NCBI GenBank assembly: GCA_902625885.1
Contig: CACODE010000010.1
Location: forward strand, 1-44,335
Length of the DNA: 44,335 nucleotides
Origin: an uncultured Candidatus Poseidoniales archaeon
GTDB taxonomy: Archaea > Thermoplasmatota > Poseidoniia > Poseidoniales > Poseidoniaceae
Direction of reading: 5' to 3'
In this document: positions 1-8,493 of the stretch, one piece after another
How the letters are laid out: the number at the start of each line of letters is the position of its first letter
Numbering within the stretch: the first letter of the stretch is position 1
Program-made: the position numbers and the translations under genes
Notes under the pieces: model-generated
What the model saw: only the letters and a program-made list of their open reading frames with translations
Told to the model about the DNA's origin: nothing
The model's database searches: none

Positions 1-17
1 AGAGATTCCCAGCAGAC

Positions 18-1568
18 ATGGCGGGAGACATACCAAAGGTGAACGTCGCCGCCAAGGACAGGGTGCTGCTGCATCTGCTTTCTCAGGACGAGTGGGCGGA
101 CAGATACATGGTGCCACCAAGCATGACGCGCCCCGGCATTGCCGAAGCCTGTGCCCAGCATCCACCAAACGTCAGCCGTACAATGCGAGACCTGCTGAAG
201 GGTCTCTTGGTTGAGGAGCACACCCGTGCGGTCCAGGGCGATGAACGCCGACAGAAAACATGGCAGTTGACCGATGAGGGCAGACTGAAAGCGCAGCAGC
301 GTCATGGTTCACTCGAGGCTACAAAGGTGCTTGTTCGCAACATGGATGGCGAACTCCTTGAGGTCAAAGCCTCCGAGGCCTCAACGCTTTTGGAAGCCGA
401 ATTGAGTTTGCTTCAAATCCTTCTACACGCCCAGCACGAGGGCGTGTTGACCTACGGAGACATCCGATTTGGAAGCATCAAGAAAGCCAGCGAGGAAGGG
501 TTGCCTGAACCCGGAAGATTGACGCCGCTTGTCGGGGTTCATGCAACCTACGCCAACCGCCCGCCCATTACCCGACCGGTGTACGGGCGAGACACCGAAC
601 TCCGGGCGCTTCACGATTGGTTTGGCGAACGCCACCCCTGCATGGTCGTTCACGGCATCGCCGGCATAGGCAAATCGACACTCGTCGCTCACTGGCTCCA
701 TCAACACATGGAAACCGACCCGCATCTCTCGGTTTGCTGGTACACGTGCCAGCCTTGGGACAAGGCGTTAGGGCTGGCGACAAGTTTGCTCCACCGTTTC
801 GGCATTGACGAAACCCACGACCCCTACCGCATCATCGAAACGCTGCCCCTCACGCCCGGAGCGGAAATGAACGTCGATGCATGGAAACGCCGCCTGACGG
901 CGTATATGACCGACGCAAACACCATCCGAGAGCGGTTCAAGGACAGCGTCGGTGGACCCCCTCCTTACTGGCTCATTGTTCTCGATGACGTGCATTACAT
1001 CACCGAAGAAGCGAGGCACCTTCTGGGCTCTTTGTTGCAATTGGCTCAAAACGGTCCGCTGCGCGTCTTGCTTGTTTCAAGGACCGAACTCAGTGTTTAC
1101 GACCGGCGGGACGTTCACATACGCCACACGGTTCGTGAGCTCCCACTGAAGGGTTTGAGCCTTGAAGCCACGGCCGCTTGGCTAGCAAACTTGGAAGGAG
1201 GGGAAGCACCGCCGGCCGATGAGGTTCATGCAGCGACTGGTGGGCACCCGCTGGCCATGGAACTCTTGGAGTTGTACGGTCAGCCGACGCACAAGGATTG
1301 GCTGCGTTTCTTGGACGAGGAAATTCTCCTCCGCTTGCCTGAAAAAGAAAAGGAAATGTTAGCGACGTTAGCGGTGGCCGACGAGCCGGTCAAGTGGGAG
1401 CACCTCGCCAAAAGCGTGGGGTGGAACGGAACGCCACCAGAGAATCTTCTCAAACACGGTCTTTTGCTTGAACTGGACGAAGGAATGTGGCTTCATGAGG
1501 CGTTGCGTGAGCGGTTGCTCAGGGACGTCGGCGATCGCCAAGAAGAGCGAAAAAAGAGGCTTGGTTGA
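18..1568 (+). CDS. Winged-helix STAND-type P-loop ATPase
   Basis: This 516-residue protein has an N-terminal winged-helix-like region (about residues 12-95) and a STAND/NB-ARC-like NTPase core. The Walker A motif GIAGIGKST is at residues 213-221 and a Walker B run ending LIVLDD at about 319-324. The stretch VYGRDTELRAL just before Walker A is typical of the STAND entry motif. STAND ATPases act as ligand-triggered switches, and with a DNA-binding N-terminus the likely role is a signal-responsive transcription regulator. There are no obvious C-terminal sensor repeats, so it is short for the class. The ATG at 18 is plausible, but the frame is open to the window edge, so the true start could lie upstream. 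It ends 2 nt before the convergent thioredoxin gene. The class call is firm and the ligand and targets are unknown. Confidence 0.75.
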   Translation: MAGDIPKVNVAAKDRVLLHLLSQDEWADRYMVPPSMTRPGIAEACAQHPPNVSRTMRDLLKGLLVEEHTRAVQGDERRQKTWQLTDEGRLKAQQRHGSLEATKVLVRNMDGELLEVKASEASTLLEAELSLLQILLHAQHEGVLTYGDIRFGSIKKASEEGLPEPGRLTPLVGVHATYANRPPITRPVYGRDTELRALHDWFGERHPCMVVHGIAGIGKSTLVAHWLHQHMETDPHLSVCWYTCQPWDKALGLATSLLHRFGIDETHDPYRIIETLPLTPGAEMNVDAWKRRLTAYMTDANTIRERFKDSVGGPPPYWLIVLDDVHYITEEARHLLGSLLQLAQNGPLRVLLVSRTELSVYDRRDVHIRHTVRELPLKGLSLEATAAWLANLEGGEAPPADEVHAATGGHPLAMELLELYGQPTHKDWLRFLDEEILLRLPEKEKEMLATLAVADEPVKWEHLAKSVGWNGTPPENLLKHGLLLELDEGMWLHEALRERLLRDVGDRQEERKKRLG

Positions 1569-1570
1569 CG

Positions 1571-1900
1571 TCAGAAATCGTCCGCCGTCATGACTTCATC
1601 GATCCATGAAAGCAGCTTTGGCTTTGGCATGCTTCCTGTCTTCTGTGAAACGATTTTGCCGTTATGGTAAATGAACAAAGCCGGAATGCTTCGAACGCCG
1701 AGTTGTGCTGCGGTTGCTGAATTCTTTTCTGTGTCCACTTTAGCTACCAAAATCTCACGCTCTTGAGCCACGGCCTGAAGGACCGGTCCAATCGCCTTGC
1801 ACGGGGCGCACCATGGAGCCCAAAAATCAACGATGACCCATTCCGTAGCGTTCACGGTGTCGTTAAATTCACTGTCGCTGACATCCCTAACTTCGCCCAT
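1571..1900 (-). CDS. trxA: Thioredoxin
   Basis: This is a 109-residue thioredoxin with the active site WAPWCAPC, the conserved cis-Pro segment RSIPALFIYHNG and a typical length for the family. It reduces protein disulfides in the cytoplasm using the two active-site cysteines. I chose the ATG at 1900 because an AGGTGA ribosome-binding sequence lies 5 nt upstream and the protein then matches a minimal thioredoxin. The frame stays open further, with an ATG at 1951 and one at 2020. The longest extension would run back through the divergent rpe gene and is unlikely, although the 1951 start (126 residues) cannot be excluded. The gene is divergent from rpe. Confidence 0.9.
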   Translation of the reverse strand: MGEVRDVSDSEFNDTVNATEWVIVDFWAPWCAPCKAIGPVLQAVAQEREILVAKVDTEKNSATAAQLGVRSIPALFIYHNGKIVSQKTGSMPKPKLLSWIDEVMTADDF

Positions 1901-2018
1901 GGGTTCACCTGAGTCCCGCTCTGTTAGACCTGTTATAGGCATTTGTGCCATTTTGAATGGACCACAGATATGGCAAGCCTCATGAAATGATGACGCTTGG
2001 GTCTGCCCGAGGGATGAC

Positions 2019-2690
2019 ATGATTGTAGCGCCCAGCGTCCTGACCTCCAACCTTGCCGACCTTGCCACAGACTGCAAGGAAGCCGTTGACGCCGGGTTGA
2101 ATTGGCTCCACTTGGACGTCATGGACGGTAATTTTGTTCCAAACCTGACCTTTGGCCCGCCCGTCATCCGAAGCTTGCGAAAGGCCCTCGGTCCAGATCC
2201 GGTGTTCGACGTCCACCTCATGATTGAAAACGCTGAAGATTGCTTTCAGGACTACATTGACGCCGGTTGCAATCACCTCTCTGTACACGTTGAAGCGGTC
2301 AAGCACCTCCACCGACTCATCGGCGCCATCCGAGACGCTGGCGCTTCCGTCGGCGTGGCGCTCAATCCAGCCACACCCGTTGAAACGGCTCTTGAAGTGC
2401 TCAGCGAGGTTGACATGGTGGTCATCATGAGCGTGAACCCAGGGTTTGGAGGTCAATCGTTCATCACCAATGTGGAAGGCAAAATTCGCCGCATCGCTGA
2501 GGCCATTGAACAGCAAGTGGCAAACGGAGGGCGTCCCGTACAAATTCAGATCGACGGAGGCGTGAAAGCCCACAACATTGGCATGATACGGGATTGGGGT
2601 GGCAACAACTTCGTGGTCGGTTCTGGCCTGTTTAACGACAAAGGAAGCGTTGCGGAAAACCTTGCAAGCATCCATGAAGCGCTCGGCTGA
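2019..2690 (+). CDS. rpe: Ribulose-phosphate 3-epimerase
   Basis: This 223-residue TIM-barrel enzyme interconverts ribulose 5-phosphate and xylulose 5-phosphate in the pentose phosphate pathway. Diagnostic segments are the N-terminal IVAPSVLTSNLADL, the metal-site segment HLDVMDGNFVPNLTFGP, FDVHLMIENA, VNPGFGGQSFI and the late phosphate-binding QIDGGVK and VVGSGLF. The length is standard. The ATG at 2019 sits behind a GAGGGA ribosome-binding sequence. The TGA at 2688-2690 is followed at once by GGAGG and the next glycosyltransferase gene in the same frame, so the two are probably co-transcribed. This is a confident family assignment. Confidence 0.96.
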   Translation: MIVAPSVLTSNLADLATDCKEAVDAGLNWLHLDVMDGNFVPNLTFGPPVIRSLRKALGPDPVFDVHLMIENAEDCFQDYIDAGCNHLSVHVEAVKHLHRLIGAIRDAGASVGVALNPATPVETALEVLSEVDMVVIMSVNPGFGGQSFITNVEGKIRRIAEAIEQQVANGGRPVQIQIDGGVKAHNIGMIRDWGGNNFVVGSGLFNDKGSVAENLASIHEALG

Positions 2691-2695
2691 GGAGG
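2691..2695 (+). promoter_or_regulatory. Shine-Dalgarno GGAGG of the GT4 gene, next to an odd start
   Basis: GGAGG directly follows the rpe stop codon. Seven bases further on, at 2703, is an in-frame ATC that begins IRILVVSLLYPV, the usual first beta strand of a GT4 enzyme. The first recognised start codon, TTG at 2724, lies 28 nt from this site and would remove that strand. The site therefore points to initiation at 2703. Confidence 0.5.
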
Positions 2696-2723
2696 GTTTT
2701 TCATCCGTATCCTCGTTGTTTCG

Positions 2724-3797
2724 TTGCTTTATCCCGTCCCGTCCAACAAAACGAGAGGCGTGTTTGTTGAAGACCATGTCCGTCTTTTGCTCGAACTCGG
2801 TTGCGATGTCAAAGTCGTCAATCCACTTCCGAGGATGCCGCGCTACGCTGAAGCACGCCGTTCCACCATGATGGGTGTTGCGAGAGCGCCAAAGCGGTGG
2901 AAACATGGTGGGGTTGAGGTTTTGGTACCTCGATTTTTTGCCCTTCCCGACCACCCTTACCCTCGATTGACCGCCTCAAGTGTCGCCCGCCGTGCGAAAT
3001 GGGTCGAGAAGCAACTGGCTGATTGGCGGCCGGACATCATCGTGTGCCACACGCTGTGGCCGGTAGCGCATCTTGCTCAACAACTGGCCTCGCGCTGGAA
3101 ACGCCCGTGGGTTGGTGTTGTGCACGGGTTTGATTTTGATGTAGGGCTTTCCATGAAGGGCGTGCGTGACCATGTGAGGGCATCAGCCCGTTCGTGTGAT
3201 GCATTGGTTTGTGCCTCGGATAGACTCGCCTCCGTCGCAACAGCGTGGCCGACGCCGCCCGACCGCGTCCAAACAATCGCCTGCGTCACCGAAATCCATG
3301 AGGAATGGCACAACGATATTTCGCCCATGAGAAAGTCTTGGAAAAAGGAACCCATCGACATCTTGTTTCCATCGGACCCGCGACGTCCTGAAAAGCGCCA
3401 TCTGCTCGCCCTCCAGACTGGAGAAGTCATGGAGCAGCGAGGCTGGATGGTCGGGGTGACGTCGCTTCGCCACCAACCAAGGGACATCGTCTACGACCGG
3501 ATGTTGACCGCCGACGTGACGCTCATCACCTCCCGAAGGGAAGCGGGTCCGCTGGTCGCTCGCGAATCGCTGATTTGTGGGACACCCGTGGTAAGCGTCG
3601 ATGTGGGCGAAGTCGCTCGTTACCTGCCGGCGTCGTGGGTCCGTAGAGACGATCCTGAAGCCCTTGCCGACGGCATTGAAGCGGCCTTACGGGACGGGTG
3701 GAAAGAAGAAGACACCGTCGAAGAACGGCTGGCCTTTTCCAACAAGGAAACCGTCAGTCGGATGTGGCGCGAATTGCTCGCCAGCCTTGTTTCGTAA
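2724..3797 (+). CDS. GT4-family glycosyltransferase
   Basis: This is a GT-B fold glycosyltransferase of about 357-364 residues. The N-terminal acceptor-side domain includes WRPDIIVCHTLWP and VGVVHGFDFD. The C-terminal donor-binding domain contains PIDILFPSDPRRPEKRH and a segment ending REAGPLVARESLICGTPVV, with the E-x7-E type arrangement of GT4 retaining enzymes. It probably transfers a sugar from a nucleotide donor to a growing surface glycan on the cytoplasmic face. The listed start is the first recognised start codon (TTG). Homology and ribosome-binding position favour 2703, where the codon is ATC. Its 3' end overlaps the convergent flippase gene by 44 nt. Donor and acceptor are unknown. 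Confidence 0.85.
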   Translation: MLYPVPSNKTRGVFVEDHVRLLLELGCDVKVVNPLPRMPRYAEARRSTMMGVARAPKRWKHGGVEVLVPRFFALPDHPYPRLTASSVARRAKWVEKQLADWRPDIIVCHTLWPVAHLAQQLASRWKRPWVGVVHGFDFDVGLSMKGVRDHVRASARSCDALVCASDRLASVATAWPTPPDRVQTIACVTEIHEEWHNDISPMRKSWKKEPIDILFPSDPRRPEKRHLLALQTGEVMEQRGWMVGVTSLRHQPRDIVYDRMLTADVTLITSRREAGPLVARESLICGTPVVSVDVGEVARYLPASWVRRDDPEALADGIEAALRDGWKEEDTVEERLAFSNKETVSRMWRELLASLVS

Positions 3798-5208
3798 ACC
3801 AGAACAACGGCAAACCCAAGACCCACAGAAGGGTGCCAGAGAACAGCCCAACGACGACGACGAGGCTGCCTAAGAGAACCGCAAACCATTCGATTTTTCG
3901 TTGTTGAACAGCGTCAAATTCACCGCTCATCCACCACGACAGCACGAGCAGGACGCCCGCTGAAAGGCTGCTGGCCACAGCCGCAGAGTGCAACTTCCGT
4001 GCGGGCTCCTCCGGCCCCTCCAAGACGAGGCCGTAACCAAGCAGCGATGCAGCCACCAAAACCAGCACAATGAAGGCCGTGAACCGCCAAGGGTGATGCC
4101 CCGCCATCAGGCTGGTGTAGGTTGGTGTGGCAAGCAGCGTGAAGGCCCATCCCGCGAGGAGAATGACGAAGACATCAACCGCCGAGGCTCCGTGAGTGCC
4201 GTCCAAGTAGGCTGATGGAAAGGCCAACGGTGCAAAAACGCTCATGATGATGTAGCCACCAAACAACCCGTACGGCAGCAACCCAAAGCACATGTCCGTG
4301 GCACGATAGAGTTCATTGCGGTGCTCTGAAGGGTTGTTGCGGGCCCGCCCGAGGACCGGCAAGAGCGCAGAGCGAATAGCAGCAGGGACGACCAACCCGG
4401 CCAACCAAGCCAACTGAGCCACATGGAACACCGCCCCTAGGGTTGCACCGCCAGACGCCGCCACCATGAATTTCTCAATTCGAATGACGTAGGGCAAAAC
4501 CCCCAAAGTGATGGCGAAAGGAAGGGCTGCGGCCAACAACTGCCCGTTGGTTGACCAAACATTTCCAAGACGACTCCATTCCGCCGCTCCTTGCAGCGGC
4601 GGTGCAACCCTCATCGCCCAGAAGAGCGCCAGCGCCCATCCGGTCGTGGCTCCAACGAGAAACGCCCCGGTGAACGCTGTTGCCGAGGACGACCCCTGCC
4701 ATGTCAAGACCCCGTACAACAGGACCGTTGTGCCGCGCTCAACGACCTTTGTGATGGCTTCAAGACGGGCTTCGCCCAAGACCCTGAGGGCGGATCTCGG
4801 GGCGTACGACGCAACATGAACAAGCGCAACAAGGCCGGCCAAAACCAACAACACCGCAGGAGCGTGAACGTTCAACCATTGTTCCGGGCGAGCCAGGAGT
4901 GCCAACAGAAGAAAAGGAACGGCGACGAGTGCTTGCCAGCGATAACTCCGCCAAACGGCGAGCGGCACCAATTCCGGAGCACGTGTGCCGTCTCTGGCGA
5001 TCAAGGTCGGCAATCCGAGGTCGATGATCAGAAACAGCGACGCATACAGATCGATGGCCAACACCATCCATCCGTAATGTTCAGCCAAAAGCGCGTGCGC
5101 CAACAAGATCTGACCGACAAAAGCAAAGGCTACGGCGAGAAGGTCGGCACCCACAAGCCAAGCAGCGTCTCGTCCGCTGGAAGGGGTGCGAATCTTGGCC
5201 TCGGCCAT
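3754..5208 (-). CDS. Wzx-like polysaccharide/lipid-linked oligosaccharide flippase
   Basis: This 484-residue integral membrane protein has roughly a dozen or more hydrophobic segments spread along its length, for example near the start (ADLLAVAFAFVGQILLAHAL) and in a cluster at the C-terminus. The pattern and length fit the MATE/MOP superfamily of polysaccharide biosynthesis flippases, which move undecaprenol- or dolichol-linked oligosaccharides across the membrane. It lies beside glycosyltransferases, which supports that role. It is the last gene of a minus-strand group that also holds the two small genes upstream (5251-6149). Its tail overlaps the GT4 gene on the other strand. The specific substrate is unknown. 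Confidence 0.8.
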   Translation of the reverse strand: MAEAKIRTPSSGRDAAWLVGADLLAVAFAFVGQILLAHALLAEHYGWMVLAIDLYASLFLIIDLGLPTLIARDGTRAPELVPLAVWRSYRWQALVAVPFLLLALLARPEQWLNVHAPAVLLVLAGLVALVHVASYAPRSALRVLGEARLEAITKVVERGTTVLLYGVLTWQGSSSATAFTGAFLVGATTGWALALFWAMRVAPPLQGAAEWSRLGNVWSTNGQLLAAALPFAITLGVLPYVIRIEKFMVAASGGATLGAVFHVAQLAWLAGLVVPAAIRSALLPVLGRARNNPSEHRNELYRATDMCFGLLPYGLFGGYIIMSVFAPLAFPSAYLDGTHGASAVDVFVILLAGWAFTLLATPTYTSLMAGHHPWRFTAFIVLVLVAASLLGYGLVLEGPEEPARKLHSAAVASSLSAGVLLVLSWWMSGEFDAVQQRKIEWFAVLLGSLVVVVGLFSGTLLWVLGLPLFWFTKQGWRAIRATSD

Positions 5209-5250
5209 GAAACACGCACAAGATGGTGGTTTTCAATCACTCCCGCTGGG

Positions 5251-5517
5251 TCAGGGCCGGGTGTCCTCTTCCACGCCGAACGCCCAACGGCTGACTTCGC
5301 CACGAACGCCCGTTTCAGAACCGACTCGGTGAACAAACGGAGACTTGCGGAGCGCCCGTTGGAGGATATGCGCCCGAACCGCTCGGCCTTCAGACCGCAA
5401 GGCGTCGATAATTTCAGGCGTTGTTGCTGGGCCGTTTTCTCTCAACCAGCCAACGATCCATTCTGCCTGTTCACGGTTGGCCTTCCGTTCGTCGCTCCAG
5501 CGAGAAGGCCGACCCAT
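5251..5517 (-). CDS. Small winged-helix-like protein of unknown function
   Basis: This is an 88-residue basic protein. The segment QAEWIVGWLRENGPATTPEIIDALRS followed by an arginine-rich helix and a beta-like FVHRVG resembles a compact winged-helix DNA-binding domain. I placed the start at the ATG at 5517, because the open frame upstream looks non-coding (Cys/Arg-rich) and would overlap the neighbouring membrane-protein gene. It sits between an unknown membrane protein and the flippase, 42 nt before the latter. It may be a local regulator, but no target can be named. Confidence 0.55.
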   Translation of the reverse strand: MGRPSRWSDERKANREQAEWIVGWLRENGPATTPEIIDALRSEGRAVRAHILQRALRKSPFVHRVGSETGVRGEVSRWAFGVEEDTRP

Positions 5518-5552
5518 ACCACGATGTGCGGCCGTTGAGCCATGAAGATTTG

Positions 5553-6149
5553 TCAATCCTCGTCGTCGAATTTGAGCGCTCGTGCGCGCTCCATGGCCGC
5601 ATCGTCGGTGAACCAAAAGGTCGGTGTTGGGCCAAGGTCGCTGTCCCAACGCTGAACAGCTCTCGCAAACATTTCGCCATCGGCGTATTCCTTGCACCAC
5701 TTCAGAAACCATTCTGCTTGCGCTTGCATGGCTTCATCGCCTTCCGATTGACGTCGCAACATCTCGGCTTGAAGAGCGGTGATCATCATCCAATTCGGCG
5801 TCAAAGCGTACGTCACGTACGGGTTTCGCTCCATGTCAACGCTGCGCCATTCGGTCCAAAGGGAGAACACCTGGTCGTAAAGATAGCCGATGGTGAGAAC
5901 ACCAAGCATGACGGTGAGGAATATCGTCAGCAAACCGAAATAGGTCGCTGGTATGCCTGCAAAGGAATCGTTGAAGCAAAGCGTCTCTGAGCATGTCTCT
6001 CCAAACCGCCAACGGACGTACGGCCAAACGAGCAACGTGATGGTCGTGCCCCAGAGCAACAAGCCAACCACGGCTTGAGATTGTTGCATGCGCCAGTACT
6101 GACGCATGACCCACTTGCGAAACACAGACGGTTGGGTGGATTCGGACAT
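5553..6149 (-). CDS. Membrane protein of unknown function
   Basis: This 198-residue protein has two clear transmembrane segments, about residues 25-45 (VVGLLLWGTTITLLVWPYV) and 69-92 (GIPATYFGLLTIFLTVMLGVL). Between them is a short extracellular-type loop carrying two cysteines (ETCSETLC) that could form a disulfide. A soluble, Trp- and Glu-rich C-terminal half of about 100 residues follows. I do not recognise the family. The ATG at 6149 is the first in frame. It is upstream of, and probably co-transcribed with, the small winged-helix gene and the flippase, so an accessory role in envelope glycan work is possible but unproven. Confidence 0.6.
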   Translation of the reverse strand: MSESTQPSVFRKWVMRQYWRMQQSQAVVGLLLWGTTITLLVWPYVRWRFGETCSETLCFNDSFAGIPATYFGLLTIFLTVMLGVLTIGYLYDQVFSLWTEWRSVDMERNPYVTYALTPNWMMITALQAEMLRRQSEGDEAMQAQAEWFLKWCKEYADGEMFARAVQRWDSDLGPTPTFWFTDDAAMERARALKFDDED

Positions 6150-6231
6150 GTGAACACCCTGACCAAAAAATCCTCACTTAACAAGCCAACCCCTAGCGGC
6201 CACCTTTGCAGGTCGTTTCAACCGGCTCTGC

Positions 6232-7467
6232 TCAAGTGCGGTTGATGTAGTCCAACACTTCATGCACAACCTGCCCGATGACGCGAATGTTTTCTTCGGT
6301 CAGATGAGGTTGCAGGGAGAGGTCGCAGGCAAATTCAATGTTCGCAATGGTGTCCTTGAGTTCGTCTTTGTGAGCTTCGATGTATTCCCACTGTCGGAAA
6401 TCACGAGCGTTTCGCTTGGCACCAAAGATTTGCATGGGGACGCCTTCTTGTTTCATGACATCGATGAAGCGGTCCGCATCTTGACGGTTCAGCCCGACGA
6501 GGTGAAACTGCATCGTGTCACAAAAGCTGTCCACCTGCGGAAGCGGCATGGGAATCTCGATATTGGGGTGGTCGCCGATAAGGGTGTGAAGGAGGTGCCA
6601 GTTCTTGACGTGGACGTCTTTGATGACGGGCAGTCGAGCGATTTGCGGCGTCAACATGGCGGCCGTTACTTCCTGCATGCGCATGGAATAACCCGGTATC
6701 TGATTTTGTAGCGAGTCCATCATTTCGTGGTCGAGGTCGAAGTGCTTCAGCCACAACCGCTCGTAAGAGCCTGCATAAAGCACGGCCTTGGCTGCGATTT
6801 CGTCGTTGTTGGTGATGAACAAACCGCCTTCACCAGCGCTCATCCCTTTGGAGGATTGGGTGGAGAAACAACCGATTTCCCCAAAGGTGCCAAGCAGTTG
6901 GCCGTTCCAACGCGTCTCGTAGGCGTGAGCACAATCCTCGATGAACACCAAGTCGTGTTTCCGAACCACCTTCATCACGGCGTCCATGTCAGGAACGTGC
7001 CCGCGCATGTAGGACATCAACAGAACCTTGGCCCCTGATGCTGCCGCTTTGCGGTCAAGATCTTCGGCGTCCATGCCCCACTCTCGGTTGCTTTCAACCA
7101 GAACAGGAACGGCCCGAGCGTGTTCGATGACGCTTGGCACAGCATGGAAGGTGAAGGCGTTGGTCAGGATTTTGTCGCCCGGTTGTACGCCTGCAATGTT
7201 GAGGGCGATGAACATGGCTGAACCGCAAGAATTTGTGCCAACTGCGTGCTTGACGCCCATGTAGTTCGCAAAAGCGTGTTCCAAATTTGCCGTGATGGAG
7301 GCTTCCTTAGATTTTGGCTGATAGCGGTACATCATGCCGGCCTGCATGGCGTTCACGGCAAGATCAATGCCAGCTTGAGGAATGGGTTTGAAGGCCTTGT
7401 TGTCAAAGTCAACAATGCTGTCGCCGCCTTCAACGACAAGTTTTCGCGACTGCTTTGGTGCTTCCAT
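6232..7467 (-). CDS. DegT/DnrJ/EryC1-family sugar aminotransferase
   Basis: This 411-residue PLP-dependent aminotransferase belongs to the nucleotide-sugar family. The substrate-binding GTNSCGSAMFIALN, the PLP-contacting FIEDCAHAYE (Asp about 178) and the Schiff-base lysine in SSKGMSAGEGG (Lys about 207) are all present. Such enzymes aminate 3- or 4-keto nucleotide sugars to give amino sugars for surface glycans. I took the ATG at 7467. The longer frame would overlap the upstream gene, and the protein begins sensibly here. It is the last gene of the minus-strand run starting with the UDP-sugar dehydrogenase. The exact keto-sugar substrate cannot be told from sequence, and members acting on non-sugar substrates exist. 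Confidence 0.88.
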   Translation of the reverse strand: MEAPKQSRKLVVEGGDSIVDFDNKAFKPIPQAGIDLAVNAMQAGMMYRYQPKSKEASITANLEHAFANYMGVKHAVGTNSCGSAMFIALNIAGVQPGDKILTNAFTFHAVPSVIEHARAVPVLVESNREWGMDAEDLDRKAAASGAKVLLMSYMRGHVPDMDAVMKVVRKHDLVFIEDCAHAYETRWNGQLLGTFGEIGCFSTQSSKGMSAGEGGLFITNNDEIAAKAVLYAGSYERLWLKHFDLDHEMMDSLQNQIPGYSMRMQEVTAAMLTPQIARLPVIKDVHVKNWHLLHTLIGDHPNIEIPMPLPQVDSFCDTMQFHLVGLNRQDADRFIDVMKQEGVPMQIFGAKRNARDFRQWEYIEAHKDELKDTIANIEFACDLSLQPHLTEENIRVIGQVVHEVLDYINRT

Positions 7468-7520
7468 GCCGTTCCCTTCGGAAGATTCCTCAGGCCCGAT
7501 GATTTTGAATGTATTGAATT

Positions 7521-8468
7521 CTAGCCTTCGCGATTTAACCACAATCCCCCGGCGAGTTCTTCCCACTCTATGGACTGTGGATGGCAAGAATTGTGGTAGT
7601 TCGTGAACTCACCAAAATACCACTTTCCGTCGGCCAAGAACATGTCGACCCTCGTGTAGTCGATGTCCTCTGCCAGTCGTTCAGCGATGCGAACCAGTTC
7701 GTCGATGCCGTCTTTGCCGAGAATGGAAACAATTTCATCGGGCGTGTGTTCCTCGCTCCAGCGGCAATTGGTCTGATGGATTCGCTGGCCTTCAAGGGTG
7801 TAAATGGACTGAGAATGGGATGTCATGCGCCCCGTATCGTATTGAATGAAGCCTGCTTTCCCGTGGAACACATGGACTTTCCAATCGTTTGGCAACCGGT
7901 TTTTGTCGGTCAACAACTCCTCGATCATCACCCCACGCGGCTCAATGCTCGCCGCCCCCCACTCTATCGGTGCAGGAAATTCCTTTCTCAAGCACCAACG
8001 CAAAGACCGTTCAATGCGCCATTTGGGCCAAGGCTTTCCGTTTTGGTCGCGCCAGTTTCGAATCACGCGATACCGGTTGTCCGTGCGAGAAAACAACCGG
8101 AGTTTCCGAGGAACGTTGGCAAGCGGCACCGCGCCGTTGTCCATGATGAACAGGGCGTCTCCAGACCAGTGGTTGGTCTTGATGACGCAACGTTCGGGCA
8201 GTTGGTCCCAATCAATGTTCACGTCTTCCGACCAGTGGTACAACTCGGTCAGGTGGCAAACCTGCTTTGATTCAACCAACTCGCGAGAGCGGTACTTGTC
8301 TTCCATCAACGGAAGAAGCGGGTTGCGGTCCTCCACACACCGCTTAAGTTGGAGCTGGCTGTAATGACCCCTTTTTGATTCATCAAATACGTGCCAAGGG
8401 TGAACGCCGCCTGGAAGCAACTTGGTCATCGGTTGTCCGTAAACGGGCTTCGGTTTTAGCCTTGGCAC
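7521..8468 (-). CDS. TupA-like ATP-grasp protein (teichuronopeptide biosynthesis family)
   Basis: This 315-residue protein resembles the TupA-like ATP-grasp family. Matching features are CVIKTNHWSGDALFI near the start, the core MIEELL, WKVHVFHGKAGFIQYDTGR, and the metal-binding end DYTRVDMFLADGKWYFGEFTNY. ATP-grasp enzymes join a carboxylate to an amine through an acyl-phosphate. TupA itself is tied to the peptide-bearing polyglucuronate of the Bacillus cell wall. Here it probably couples an amino acid or amine to a sugar carboxylate. The start is uncertain between GTG 8468 and ATG 8429. It lies between the glutaredoxin and aminotransferase genes, 53 nt before the latter. The substrate is inferred only from the neighbours. 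Confidence 0.75.
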   Translation of the reverse strand: MPRLKPKPVYGQPMTKLLPGGVHPWHVFDESKRGHYSQLQLKRCVEDRNPLLPLMEDKYRSRELVESKQVCHLTELYHWSEDVNIDWDQLPERCVIKTNHWSGDALFIMDNGAVPLANVPRKLRLFSRTDNRYRVIRNWRDQNGKPWPKWRIERSLRWCLRKEFPAPIEWGAASIEPRGVMIEELLTDKNRLPNDWKVHVFHGKAGFIQYDTGRMTSHSQSIYTLEGQRIHQTNCRWSEEHTPDEIVSILGKDGIDELVRIAERLAEDIDYTRVDMFLADGKWYFGEFTNYHNSCHPQSIEWEELAGGLWLNREG

Positions 8469-8493
8469 CGTTCAGCATTTCGTACGGTTTTCT

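Noticed and set aside
1901-2221. N-terminal extension of the thioredoxin with a CHIC cysteine pair
   Set aside because: It would run antisense through the start of rpe. A ribosome-binding site supports the ATG at 1900, and the extension adds nothing typical of thioredoxins.
1980-2954. Minus-strand 324-codon frame opposite rpe and the GT4 gene
   Set aside because: It is antisense to a clear ribulose-phosphate epimerase, has a composition unlike a real protein and has no recognisable motif.
4591-5538. Plus-strand 315-codon frame opposite the flippase
   Set aside because: It is very rich in Arg, Gln and Pro and is the antisense of a membrane protein with clear hydrophobic segments.
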